From Mucilaginibacter phenanthrenivorans (GTDB taxonomy: Bacteria > Bacteroidota > Bacteroidia > Sphingobacteriales > Sphingobacteriaceae): 64,000 nucleotides of DNA. The notes under the pieces are model-generated. The model had not been told where the DNA came from, made no database searches, and saw only the letters and a program-made list of their open reading frames with translations. Below are positions 7,828 to 16,525 of the stretch, one piece after another. The stretch covers positions 62,001 to 126,000 of the forward strand of contig NZ_JAHVAP010000008.1 in assembly GCF_024721155.1 (NCBI RefSeq), written 5' to 3'. The stretch's first letter is position 1. Every line of letters begins with the position of its first letter. The translations under genes were made by a program, and so were the position numbers.

Positions 7828-9264
7828 ATGAGAACCATTTTCATTTACATATGTGTTGCTTTGATGGCATTTTCGTTCGGCGCTAAGGCAGAGGATAGTG
7901 TTACGGGCGTGGATACGACTGAAATTATTAAGCTAAACAAGCAGGCCTATGAAATCCGTAACTCGAACCCCGACGAAACCGTTGCCGGTGCGCAAAGGGC
8001 TCTGGCAATGGCTCAAAAGGCGGGCTATTGGAATGGAGTAGGTGAGGCATACAGGGTAATGGGGATAGGTAACTATTATTTAAATAAACCCGAGGTAGCC
8101 ATTGATAATTATTTGAACGCCCTTGCCCAATTTAGCAAAGCCGGGAATTTACAAAGCGAAGCCGCGGTTTATAATAATATAGGCAACCTGTACATGGATA
8201 ATGATTATGATCAATCATTGTACTTTCTGCAAAAATCACTGAAAATTGCACAACGGTTGAAGGATAATGAACTGATGGCTAAGCTATATAATAATATAGG
8301 AAATATTTATTTTCGTAAAAAAGCTTACCACCAGGCATTAACTTACTATGATAAAAGTAATGACATGTTTGCCGTACTAAAGGATTCGGTAAATCTTATT
8401 AAATCCCTGCAAAATCGTGGCGTAATTTACTATAGTCTCAACCAGCTTGATAAAGCCCGTGTATTACTATTGCAAGCCAACAAGCAGGCAAAAGAAAAAG
8501 ATTTGAATGAACCTGTTGCCAGCATCGATTTGACGCTGGCATCGTTGTATATCGACCAAAATAAATTCGACGACGCCCAGGAGATAGTTGCAGAGGGTTT
8601 AAACTATGCTAATATTATTAAGGACGAGAAACTGAAGCACGATTTTAATTACACTAATTACGAACTGGAGTTTAAGCGTAAGAATTACGAGCGGGCGTTG
8701 TTTTATTTGCGTGATATCTATCACCAGGACAGCTCGTCATTTAAAACAAGTGTTTCAGCCCAGCTAGGCTTACTGGATGTTAAGCATAAACAGGAAGCCC
8801 GGGACAGGGAAAATCAGCTGATCATTCAACGACAGCAATATGACCGGGTGAAGTTTTGGGCGGTAGCGGTAGTTGCCGGCCTCTTGCTGATATTGGTGGG
8901 CCTGTTAATCAGTAACGTAAAACGCAAGGCGAAAACCAACGAACAGCTTACTAATCTGAATGCGGAAGTTTCGCGGCAGAAGGATAACCTCGACCGCATA
9001 AACCATCACCTGGAGGAAATAATTGACGAACGCACAAAGGATCTGCAGATTAAAAACAAAAAGCTTTCCGAATATTCGTCCTACCTTTCGCACCAGATCC
9101 GCGGACCTATTGCTACGCTTAAAGGCTTAATGAACCTTGAAAAGGAAGGGCTGGTTGACCAGGCCGAATGTATTAAGATGATGAATAAGTGCGTGAGCGA
9201 AATTGATGATAAGATCATCGAAATGAGCGATATGCTTCACGATCCGGTGAAGACGAGTTTGTGA
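7828..9264 (+). CDS. TPR membrane sensor with H-box but no kinase ATPase domain
   Basis: 478 residues: signal peptide (to about residue 21), TPR repeats over ~30-320 (ALAQFSKAGNLQSEAAVYNNIGNLY, LMAKLYNNIGNIYFRKKAYHQALTYYDK), a membrane segment at ~338-360, a coiled coil, then a DHp-like helix with SSYLSHQIRGPIATLKGL, where His422 sits at the phospho-acceptor position. The protein stops about 55 residues later without the HATPase domain. No remnant of that domain follows; the downstream DNA is word array W4. It may act as a phosphotransfer or dimerisation partner of another kinase, or the family may be naturally short. Compare the complete TPR kinase at 60059-61981. Not near a response regulator. 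Confidence 0.75.
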   Translation: MRTIFIYICVALMAFSFGAKAEDSVTGVDTTEIIKLNKQAYEIRNSNPDETVAGAQRALAMAQKAGYWNGVGEAYRVMGIGNYYLNKPEVAIDNYLNALAQFSKAGNLQSEAAVYNNIGNLYMDNDYDQSLYFLQKSLKIAQRLKDNELMAKLYNNIGNIYFRKKAYHQALTYYDKSNDMFAVLKDSVNLIKSLQNRGVIYYSLNQLDKARVLLLQANKQAKEKDLNEPVASIDLTLASLYIDQNKFDDAQEIVAEGLNYANIIKDEKLKHDFNYTNYELEFKRKNYERALFYLRDIYHQDSSSFKTSVSAQLGLLDVKHKQEARDRENQLIIQRQQYDRVKFWAVAVVAGLLLILVGLLISNVKRKAKTNEQLTNLNAEVSRQKDNLDRINHHLEEIIDERTKDLQIKNKKLSEYSSYLSHQIRGPIATLKGLMNLEKEGLVDQAECIKMMNKCVSEIDDKIIEMSDMLHDPVKTSL

Positions 9265-9265
9265 T

Positions 9266-9376
9266 TATTTAGTCTTTAGTCTTTAGTCAGGAGTCTAGAG
9301 TCTTAAGTCAGAATCGGGATGTTTGGAAGCTTGAACGAAAAAACAAGACTACGGACTTAAGACTACAGACTATTGA
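9266..9376. repeat. Word array W4 (AGTCTTA type), inverted
   Basis: AGTCTTTAGTCTTTAGTC and AGTCTAGAGTCTTAAGTC on the left arm, and AAGACTACGGACTTAAGAC and ACAGACTATTGACTAC on the right, around a ~35-nt loop. It fills the gap between two convergent genes ending at 9264 and 9382. Confidence 0.8.
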
Positions 9377-9381
9377 CTACA

Positions 9382-9675
9382 TTACATAACCAACGGCCAG
9401 CTGCTATGAATCTGCGCCTCAATAAGGCCCAGATAAAGGCAGTACCACGCTATCATTTGCAGGATCACCAACTCACGGTGCTTTTTATAACCCTTGGTTT
9501 CAAAGGCAAGGGTTTCGTCGCCTGCTGTTACAAAAAATCTTTTTTCGCCGGTGCTTGGGGTGAAGCGCGTTTTTAAAAGATCAACCACTTTTACCTTCAG
9601 CTTGCTCGATGGATCATGAATTGTTCCGTTCTGTATTGCTTCGGCTTTAGGGATGGATATCAGGTAATTTGGCAT
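9382..9675 (-). CDS. Hypothetical 97-residue protein
   Basis: A small basic protein without a recognised domain. It contains a possible beta-rich core (KLKVKVVDLLKTRF, KRFFVTAGDETLAF) and a hydrophobic stretch near the end (ELVILQMIAWYCLYLGLIEA) that could be one membrane-associated helix. The start is the ATG at 9675, inside a perfect 12-bp inverted repeat that would pair the start codon in the mRNA. It lies downstream of the XRE regulator on the same strand, but a terminator-like hairpin (9799-9846) separates them. Codon use looks like neighbouring genes. Function unknown. Confidence 0.5.
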   Translation of the reverse strand: MPNYLISIPKAEAIQNGTIHDPSSKLKVKVVDLLKTRFTPSTGEKRFFVTAGDETLAFETKGYKKHRELVILQMIAWYCLYLGLIEAQIHSSWPLVM

Positions 9676-9703
9676 AGCAAATGATTTTGTTTCATTTGCT
9701 ATG
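9673..9703 (-). promoter_or_regulatory. Perfect inverted repeat covering the start codon of the 97-residue gene
   Basis: CATAGCAAATGA (9673-9684 on plus) pairs with TCATTTGCTATG (9692-9703), 12 bp with a 7-nt loop. In the minus-strand mRNA the AUG is the 3' end of the stem, so it could be hidden from ribosomes; as DNA it could be an operator. Confidence 0.6.
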
Positions 9704-9798
9704 TTGCAATTTTTACTCCAAAACAGGCCAAAACATCAAATCTGGGCCGTTTTTCAGTATTTTATAAGGGGGAAGGGATAAATTCTTTTTAAAAACAA

Positions 9799-9846
9799 AA
9801 AAAGCCACACCATGTATAACGCCCGCAGGTTTATACAGTAGTGTGT
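9799..9846 (-). terminator. Terminator of the XRE gene
   Basis: Imperfect stem (CACAC..TGTATAA with TTATACA..GTGTG) followed on the minus strand by a run of seven T. It lies ~30 nt past the stop at 9875. Confidence 0.65.
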
Positions 9847-9874
9847 TATTTATTGAACAATAAGGGGGTAGAAA

Positions 9875-10243
9875 TTAAACCATAGCGGGAATTCTGTTCC
9901 TTAGTTCTTCATAAAGCAGGATTACCTTGCGTTGCAGGTTTGCTATTTCGGCTTCGCGATCCAGGATCTTTTTCTGGGCAACATTTAAGTGCGATACCTG
10001 TGGCTCAATATCCTCAGCATCCAGCACCAAAAGATTAACCACGTTAACCTCATAAATGTTTGCAATTTGTTCAAGGCGGGATAAGTTGATGTCAGTTACT
10101 CCAGTCTCAATTTTTGAAAAGGCAGGAATAGAAATGCCTAACTTGTTTGCCACATCTTCCTGGCTCCAGCCACGTTGATGACGGATAGTACGAATGTTTT
10201 TACCAACTGACTTGTTGGTCTTCTTTTTTAGATTGTCGTTCAT
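9875..10243 (-). CDS. XRE-family transcriptional regulator
   Basis: 122 residues. Residues ~15-70 form a Cro/C1-type helix-turn-helix (IRTIRHQRGWSQEDVANKLG, then ISIPAFSKIETGVTDINLSRL), followed by a linker and a C-terminal coiled coil (NVAQKKILDREAEIANLQRKVILLYEEL) that should dimerise it. This architecture is common in Bacteroidetes and may be a global or self-acting regulator; targets unknown. Monocistronic, with its own terminator; upstream 10244-10411 is AT-rich and should hold its promoter. Confidence 0.88.
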   Translation of the reverse strand: MNDNLKKKTNKSVGKNIRTIRHQRGWSQEDVANKLGISIPAFSKIETGVTDINLSRLEQIANIYEVNVVNLLVLDAEDIEPQVSHLNVAQKKILDREAEIANLQRKVILLYEELRNRIPAMV

Positions 10244-10411
10244 AACAGTTTACTAATAGTTTAAGAGGTTATTAGGAGTATAATAACATAGTCAAATCCT
10301 ATGCCATATTTAATTAATGGGCAAAAGTGATTTGCCACAGACTTAATAAATATATTATGCGGAAATGTGTGGAATTATTTCCACAGCTATCGGTAAAAAA
10401 TTGCTTAAACG

Positions 10412-12694
10412 TTAAACTATCCGGAGCTTGGCAAATTTCAGCAGGAGTTGCTTTTGGCCTATTTCCTTAAAAAATATGGTGGCCTTTATATCGGGTTTGT
10501 TACCTTCAAGGGTTAAAACCTTTCCAAAACCGAACCTTTCATGTTCAACTTCCATACCAACCTGCAACTTCGATGTGTCTGACGGGGCAAATCCCGGGGT
10601 GGGAACGTGCGCCTTTGCCAGTATCGAGGTTGTTTTTACGGGCGGGGCAGTTGCCGATTTTGGCTTTGAAAAAGTATCAGCAGCTTTATTGCTGTTCCAG
10701 GCTGTTTTTTCCTGGTCAAAAAATGGGTTGTTACTGCTAGCAGGCTTGGCACTGTAATCCAGTTCCAGGTACTGGGCGTCTATTTCATCCAAAAAACGGC
10801 TCGGCTCACAATTGATGAGTGTTCCGAATTTAAACCTTGAAGTTGCATAACTGAGCGTTAGCTTATTTTCGGCGCGGGTGGTGGCCACGTAAAACAGGCG
10901 GCGCTCCTCCTCCAAATCGCTGCGGGAATTGAGCGACATTTGCGACGGGAACAAGTTCTCCTCCAGCCCCACAACATACACCTGCGGAAACTCCAAACCT
11001 TTTGAAGAGTGGATGGTCATCAGGGAAACGGTGTCGGCGTTTTTGTTCTTGTCGTTATCGTCATTGGTGAGCAGGGCAATATCCTGCATAAAAACATCAA
11101 GACCTTTTTCCTCAATATCTTCCCGTTCCGAAAATTCCTTGATCCCATTCAGCAGTTCCTGGATGTTTTCGTAGCGGTTAAGGCCTTCTACCGATTTATC
11201 TTCATAAAGGTCCTTTAACAAACCCGAATGCTGCGCAATATGCAGTGCCGCCTCATAGGCTGAAAGGTTTTTTACGATCACCTGGAAGCTCTGGATCAGC
11301 ATGGCAAAGGCGCTTACCTTGCCTGCAGTTCGCCCGTCCAGGTATTTGGATGCGCTGATGATCACCTCGAACGGTGAAATGTTATTTTTATCGGCACTAA
11401 CAATAATATGGTCTACCGTTGTATCTCCAATGCCGCGGCGCGGGTAATTGATTACCCGTTTTAAAGCTTCCTCGTCGTTAGGGTTAAAGGTTAGCCTGAA
11501 ATAGGCAACCAAGTCCTTGATTTCCTTACGCTGGTAAAAGGAGAGCCCCCCATAAATTTTATACGGCGTGCCCAGCTTGCGCAGGGCTTCCTCCATCGAG
11601 CGGGATTGCGCGTTCGTACGATATAGTATGGCAAAGTCGTGCCAGTTAAGGCCCTTGGTGCTGCGCTCCTGCATAATCGCTTCAGCTACCAATTTGCCCT
11701 CCTCGTTATCGCTGAATGCGCGCATCACCTTTATTTTGTCGCCGTTTTCCTTTTCGCTGAAAACACGCTTTTTTAGCTGGTCTTTGTTGTTGGCGATAAT
11801 ACTATTGGCCGTATTTACAATGTTTTGGGTCGACCGGTAATTTTGTTCCAGCTTAAAAACCTTCAGGTCCGGGTAATCCTTTTCAAAGTTCAGGATGTTC
11901 TGGATATTGGCGCCGCGGAAGGCATAGATACTTTGCGCATCATCACCCACCACGCAAATGTTCTCGTTTACGGCAGCAAGTTTTTTTACGATCAGGTATT
12001 GCGAGTGGTTGGTATCCTGGTACTCATCAACCATCAGGTATTTGAATTTGTGCTGGTATTTGTTTAGAACCTCAGGATGTTCCCGCAATAATTCGTTGGT
12101 TTTGTATAGTAAATCGTCAAAATCCATAGCGCCGGCGCGGTAGCATCGGGTAGCGTAGTTTTGATAGATGATACCTAACAGCGGCCTCTTGGTAGCAATA
12201 TCGTCCGCCTGGATCTGGTCGTTCTTCTGGTATTCCATCCACGATACCAGGTTGTTTTTGGCTGCCGAAATGCGGTTGAGCACAATATTTACGGCGTACA
12301 GCTTATCGTCAAGGTTCATTTCTTTGATGATGGCCCTTAGTACGCTCTTGCTGTCGTCGGTATCGTAAATAGTGAAGTTGCTGGGGTAGCCAATTTTGTC
12401 GGCCTCAACCCTGAGCAGCTTTGCAAAAACAGAGTGGAATGTACCCATCCAGATGTTTTTGGCATCGGGACCCACAATTTTGGTGATCCTGTCGCGCATT
12501 TCGCGGGCGGCCTTGTTGGTAAAAGTAAGTACCAGGATATTAAAGGCATCAACGCCCTTATGGATGAGGTGCGCCACACGGAAGGTGATCACCCGCGTTT
12601 TGCCCGATCCTGCGCCGGCAACTATCATTACCGGACCTTTTATTTGTTCAACTGCTGCTCTTTGTTCGGGGTTTAATCCCTGTAGATAATCCAA
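10412..12694 (-). CDS. UvrD/PcrA-type ATP-dependent DNA helicase
   Basis: 760-residue SF1A 3'-5' helicase for repair and replication-fork clearance. Motifs in order: LNPEQRAAV (Q), GAGSGKT (Walker A, residues 27-33), LMVDEYQDTN (Walker B), VGDDAQSIYAFRGA (III), LEQNYRST (IV), VSLMTIHSSKGLEF (V), EEERRLFYVATTRA (VI). The C-terminal tail ends in a Tudor-like segment (VGMEVEHERFGFGKVLTLEG) typical of PcrA/UvrD, which binds RNA polymerase in other bacteria. The start is a TTG at 12694 preceded by AGAGGAAC, one of few Shine-Dalgarno-like sequences in the window. The symbol pcrA or uvrD would be arbitrary. Confidence 0.96.
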   Translation of the reverse strand: MDYLQGLNPEQRAAVEQIKGPVMIVAGAGSGKTRVITFRVAHLIHKGVDAFNILVLTFTNKAAREMRDRITKIVGPDAKNIWMGTFHSVFAKLLRVEADKIGYPSNFTIYDTDDSKSVLRAIIKEMNLDDKLYAVNIVLNRISAAKNNLVSWMEYQKNDQIQADDIATKRPLLGIIYQNYATRCYRAGAMDFDDLLYKTNELLREHPEVLNKYQHKFKYLMVDEYQDTNHSQYLIVKKLAAVNENICVVGDDAQSIYAFRGANIQNILNFEKDYPDLKVFKLEQNYRSTQNIVNTANSIIANNKDQLKKRVFSEKENGDKIKVMRAFSDNEEGKLVAEAIMQERSTKGLNWHDFAILYRTNAQSRSMEEALRKLGTPYKIYGGLSFYQRKEIKDLVAYFRLTFNPNDEEALKRVINYPRRGIGDTTVDHIIVSADKNNISPFEVIISASKYLDGRTAGKVSAFAMLIQSFQVIVKNLSAYEAALHIAQHSGLLKDLYEDKSVEGLNRYENIQELLNGIKEFSEREDIEEKGLDVFMQDIALLTNDDNDKNKNADTVSLMTIHSSKGLEFPQVYVVGLEENLFPSQMSLNSRSDLEEERRLFYVATTRAENKLTLSYATSRFKFGTLINCEPSRFLDEIDAQYLELDYSAKPASSNNPFFDQEKTAWNSNKAADTFSKPKSATAPPVKTTSILAKAHVPTPGFAPSDTSKLQVGMEVEHERFGFGKVLTLEGNKPDIKATIFFKEIGQKQLLLKFAKLRIV

Positions 12695-12770
12695 ATTCTG
12701 TTCCTCTTTTCTGCAAGGGCGAAATTAGGATTTTTGACGGAAAGGCGAAAGGGAGATTTCGGAAAATGGG

Positions 12771-14195
12771 ATGGCGGATGATGACTCATTTCAGTGTAAC
12801 ATAAACCATCTGCCAAACAATACAGCAACTGTTGAGTTATATCACGGTCCAGATTTAACAAAACCAGATTTGACTGCCAGAAAAACAACCGATACTGCTA
12901 AGGGATTTAGCGTTTCCAAATTATTGCTCATCCTTGGCCTGGGTGCCTTTTTATGCTGCGAGGGATATTTTGGCTGCCGGCTGCATACTTTGTCTATTCA
13001 GCAGGAGGAGATCAAGAAGGATTATTCCGATATCAATAACATCACGCTAGGTTTGTTTTCGGTTGATCAATGGCGGGATAAGGTGTCCGGGATAATAAAC
13101 CACCAGGTAAAGCATTTTACGCTTAGCCCTAAGCAAAAAAGGGACCTGCAGAAAGAAGTTGAACAGATCATCCTCGCGCTGATCAATAAAGCAGAGGGCC
13201 TGGTTAACAAGCCAACAAAATCCATCGGTGGCAAACTGAAAAAGCTGGCGGTGAAAACCTTTGTGAATACAGATAAGATTAAAGCACAGGTACCTGCCTT
13301 TGCAAAAACCATTATTGCCAAAATAGATAATCCGCAAAGTAAAAACAAGCTGAGTTCGTTAGCATTGAACAAGTTTGCACAGGCGCAAAAAACCGGCTAT
13401 TTGGATAGCACCATCACGGCAAACGATTCGTTGAAGAACAAAATGTACCAAAAATACCACGTCTCGTCGCCCGAAGAATTCAACAGTAAGCTTACATCAT
13501 CGCTCGACAGCATTCGTACCACTACTTACAATTATTGTTTTGGGATGCTGGGCTGCATCCTGATCGTTTTGGGGTTATGGTGGGTGTTCAGGAAGCGGGT
13601 GGAGTTGCACGCGGTGCTGTTTATCATGTCGCTGCTTTTTGCCTTCATCCTGCTGGCGGTTGGCTTAACCGCATCCATGATAGAGGTCGATGCGCGGATC
13701 AAGTCGCTTGATTTTGTGCTGCTGGGCGAACATGTGGTTTTTAAAAACCAGGTTTTGTTCTTCCAAAGTAAAAGTATCCTTGATGTAGTTGAGGTGTTGG
13801 TTAAACAGCCGGCGGTTGATTCCATATTGGTCGGTGTTTTGATCCTGATGTTTAGTATCCTCTTTCCCATCATGAAATTAACCTCCACCGGGATCCACCT
13901 GTTAAGCAAAAGAAAGCTGGCGGAAAATCGGTTCATCAAATACTTTGCCTTCCAATCGGGTAAGTGGAGCATGGCCGACGTTATTGTTATTGCCATATTG
14001 ATGACCTATATCGGCCTTAACGGGTTGCTGGAAAGTCAGCTGGCCGGCCTGAATATTAAGAGCGACGCCCTGACCATCATCACCACCAATAATACGGCAT
14101 TGCAGCCCGGCTATATCATATTCATCAGCTTTGTGTTGTACGGACTGGTTTTATCAACCATCTTGAAGTTTATTACACCTTATGATTCACATTAA
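12771..14195 (+). CDS. PqiA-like membrane protein, copy 1
   Basis: 474 residues, N-terminal cytoplasmic stretch, a membrane segment at ~47-66, a long charged extracytoplasmic region (WRDKVSGIINHQVKHF, LSPKQKRDLQKEVEQIILAL), then a C-terminal half with about four membrane segments resembling paraquat-inducible protein A (ILMTYIGLNGLLESQL is close to the PqiA signature). PqiA proteins take part in envelope lipid homeostasis in Proteobacteria; the MCE partner PqiB is not next to it. A second copy follows after 11 bp, so the two are probably co-transcribed and may form a heteromer. Several ATGs lie close to the start; 12771 gives the longest reasonable product. Confidence 0.75.
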   Translation: MADDDSFQCNINHLPNNTATVELYHGPDLTKPDLTARKTTDTAKGFSVSKLLLILGLGAFLCCEGYFGCRLHTLSIQQEEIKKDYSDINNITLGLFSVDQWRDKVSGIINHQVKHFTLSPKQKRDLQKEVEQIILALINKAEGLVNKPTKSIGGKLKKLAVKTFVNTDKIKAQVPAFAKTIIAKIDNPQSKNKLSSLALNKFAQAQKTGYLDSTITANDSLKNKMYQKYHVSSPEEFNSKLTSSLDSIRTTTYNYCFGMLGCILIVLGLWWVFRKRVELHAVLFIMSLLFAFILLAVGLTASMIEVDARIKSLDFVLLGEHVVFKNQVLFFQSKSILDVVEVLVKQPAVDSILVGVLILMFSILFPIMKLTSTGIHLLSKRKLAENRFIKYFAFQSGKWSMADVIVIAILMTYIGLNGLLESQLAGLNIKSDALTIITTNNTALQPGYIIFISFVLYGLVLSTILKFITPYDSH

Positions 14196-14206
14196 CAAGT
14201 ACAGCT

Positions 14207-15529
14207 TTGACAACTCAATCACAACATAGGGAAACAAAAAAGTTCGGGCTGCCCCATATCCTGCTTATTCTTGGGTTAAGTGTGCTGCTCTGCGGGGAAG
14301 TTTATTTCGGCTATCGTTTGCACGCCCTCTCTGCCGAGCAGGAACAGATAAAGGAAGATTACAGCATGGAGAATAATATCACCTTCGGTTTATTTTCTGT
14401 CGACCAATGGCGCGACAGGATCACCGATGTTGTGAACCACCAGGTTACGGATTTTAATATGACACGCGCCCAAAAGCGGGCGCTGCAAAGGCAGGTAGAG
14501 CAGGCGCTTCACGGTTTAATTAATAAAACCGTTGCTGAGATCAACAAGCCGCAAAAATCAATAGGTGGAAAGCTGAAAAAGTTGGCGTTCAATACTATGG
14601 TGAATGCAGATAGCATCCAGGCATTGGTACCCTCATTTTCCAAAACCATTATCGACAAGGTGAACAGCCCATCAAGTACCAAACGGCTAAAAAACATTGC
14701 CACCAGTAAAATTGATCAGCTTGCTAAGCAAACCTACGATAATACGTTCGAAACCAATTCGCAGGTTGACAAATACCTTTATAACAAATACCATGTGTCT
14801 GACCCTGTCGAGTTCAATAAAAGGGTCTCTTCGCAATTAGCAGCTATCCGCCAGGTTACTTACAATTATGCTTATGCCATGCTTGGCTGCGTGGTTTTTG
14901 CGCTTGCCTTATGGTTGCTGATGCGCAAGCAGGTACATTTGCAAAGCACGCTTTTTATCATGTCGCTGCTGTTTGCCCTTGTTATGCTGGCAGTTGGGAT
15001 AACCACTACTATTATAGAAGTGGATGCGCGGCTCCAGACACTTAGCTTTGAGTTGATGGGACAAAAGGTTGCGTTTGAAAACCAGGAGTTATTTTTCCAG
15101 AGTAAAAGTATCCTGAGCATAGTTTCCACCCTGATAGCGCAGTCAAAGCCGGATGCCGTAGTGGTGGGGGTTTTGATCATGCTGTTCATCATTATTTTGC
15201 CCGTTGTAAGGATGGTGGCAAAGGGGATCCATTTATTAAGCTCTAAAGAATTCGCTGAAAATAAGGTGGTAAGGTACCTTGCCTTTGAGTCGGGGAAATG
15301 GGATATGGCTGATGTAATGATAGTGGGCATCCTGATGACCTATATCGGCCTGAACGGGATCTTAAAAAGTCAGCTGTCCAACCTGAATATTCATAACAGC
15401 TTTATGAACACCACCACGGTAAACGATACCTCGCTGCAGCCGGGTTATTTCATCTTTGCCGGGTACGTGATCTTCGCATTGACATTGTCCTACATTTTAA
15501 AACGCATCACACCTTACGACGTAAAGTAA
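14207..15529 (+). CDS. PqiA-like membrane protein, copy 2
   Basis: 440 residues, clearly paralogous to the previous gene along its whole length (shared blocks: QWRD, NHQV, KSIGGKLKKLA, KYHVS, FIMSLLFA, LQPGY, ITPYD). It lacks the longer N-terminal tail of copy 1. It starts with TTG at 14207, 11 bp after copy 1; no ATG lies nearby in frame. Similarity is moderate at protein level, so the duplication is old. Same membrane topology and PqiA-like C-terminal half. Confidence 0.75.
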   Translation: MTTQSQHRETKKFGLPHILLILGLSVLLCGEVYFGYRLHALSAEQEQIKEDYSMENNITFGLFSVDQWRDRITDVVNHQVTDFNMTRAQKRALQRQVEQALHGLINKTVAEINKPQKSIGGKLKKLAFNTMVNADSIQALVPSFSKTIIDKVNSPSSTKRLKNIATSKIDQLAKQTYDNTFETNSQVDKYLYNKYHVSDPVEFNKRVSSQLAAIRQVTYNYAYAMLGCVVFALALWLLMRKQVHLQSTLFIMSLLFALVMLAVGITTTIIEVDARLQTLSFELMGQKVAFENQELFFQSKSILSIVSTLIAQSKPDAVVVGVLIMLFIIILPVVRMVAKGIHLLSSKEFAENKVVRYLAFESGKWDMADVMIVGILMTYIGLNGILKSQLSNLNIHNSFMNTTTVNDTSLQPGYFIFAGYVIFALTLSYILKRITPYDVK

Positions 15530-15628
15530 ACAGGATCGATTTAATTTTAACAATTATTAACAATAAATATTTATTGTTTTTCGATAAATTATATACTTTT
15601 GGATCTCTAATAAAACAACCGGAGATCA

Positions 15629-16216
15629 ATGAAAATAAGGTTAAAATTTTGGCTTCGCGCTATCCGGGTACTTGTCTGGATTTCAATAATAGGATTTAGC
15701 ATCACCCTTTTTAATTCAGTTCGCCTGGCCATCGGCTCAAATACGATGCGTGCTGAAGTGAACCTGCAAAAAGCAGATACATTACCATTAACGCACGGAA
15801 GTCTTGAGTTAAGCAGCGGCGTTTACTCATTTAAATCAACAGAATTTATCGACCGGCTGATCTTCAGGCATACCTATGAAAATTGGGATTTCATCCAGTC
15901 GTTGTTTAGCCTGGTTAGCTGCTGCCTTTTACTGTTCACTGTCAATGGCATCAATGCCGAATCGCCCTTCACGCTAAAAGTTGCCAAAAGAATAGCGGGT
16001 ATCGGCGTGGTGTATATAGCTTATGGCCTGATAAATATTGGCGCCGCCTTTTACATGCGGGCAAAAATAATACAGCTCGAGAACCATCTAAGCCTGCATT
16101 ATTTTAGTTTCCCGGCCGACCTCTCATACATCAAATCAGGGGTGTTTATTTTGATCTTCTCGTTCATTTACCGCATTGGTGTTAGCTACCAGGAGGAAAA
16201 CCAATTAACAGTGTGA
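15629..16216 (+). CDS. DUF2975 membrane protein
   Basis: 195 residues with four predicted membrane segments (~10-30, ~90-110, ~120-145, ~170-190), matching the DUF2975 pattern. In many bacteria this family is coupled to a short Cro/C1-type regulator, as with the YoaS/YozG pair of Bacillus; here the regulator gene starts 1 bp after the stop. The pair is thought to act as a membrane-linked regulatory module; the signal is unknown. AT-rich upstream DNA (15535-15628) probably holds the promoter. Confidence 0.8.
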   Translation: MKIRLKFWLRAIRVLVWISIIGFSITLFNSVRLAIGSNTMRAEVNLQKADTLPLTHGSLELSSGVYSFKSTEFIDRLIFRHTYENWDFIQSLFSLVSCCLLLFTVNGINAESPFTLKVAKRIAGIGVVYIAYGLINIGAAFYMRAKIIQLENHLSLHYFSFPADLSYIKSGVFILIFSFIYRIGVSYQEENQLTV

Positions 16217-16217
16217 T

Positions 16218-16424
16218 ATGCCGATCATTGTAAACTTAGATGTAATGATGGCGAAGCGCAAAATGTCGCTGAATGAACTGCAGGAAAAGGTAGGCATCAC
16301 CCTGGCCAACTTATCTATTTTAAAAACAGGAAAGGCAAGGGCCATCCGGTTTGAAACGCTGGAATCGATCTGTAAGGCTTTAGACTGTCAACCAGCAGAC
16401 ATCCTGGAATATAAACCCGAATAA
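16218..16424 (+). CDS. Short YozG-like XRE regulator
   Basis: 68 residues that are almost only a helix-turn-helix (MIIVNLDVMMA-type start, KMSLNELQEKVGITLANLSI, FETLESICKALDCQPADILEY). This matches the YozG/HTH_26 group paired with DUF2975. Translationally coupled to the preceding gene with a 1-bp gap. It probably regulates the pair itself. Confidence 0.88.
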   Translation: MPIIVNLDVMMAKRKMSLNELQEKVGITLANLSILKTGKARAIRFETLESICKALDCQPADILEYKPE

Positions 16425-16525
16425 TAAAGTATAACAGGTCGCCCGCTTTCAACCTAAACCTTATCACAATTGAATTGGCGGAACCAAAATTGAATAATAA
16501 TCAAATCTATTAATACAATCTCCCT

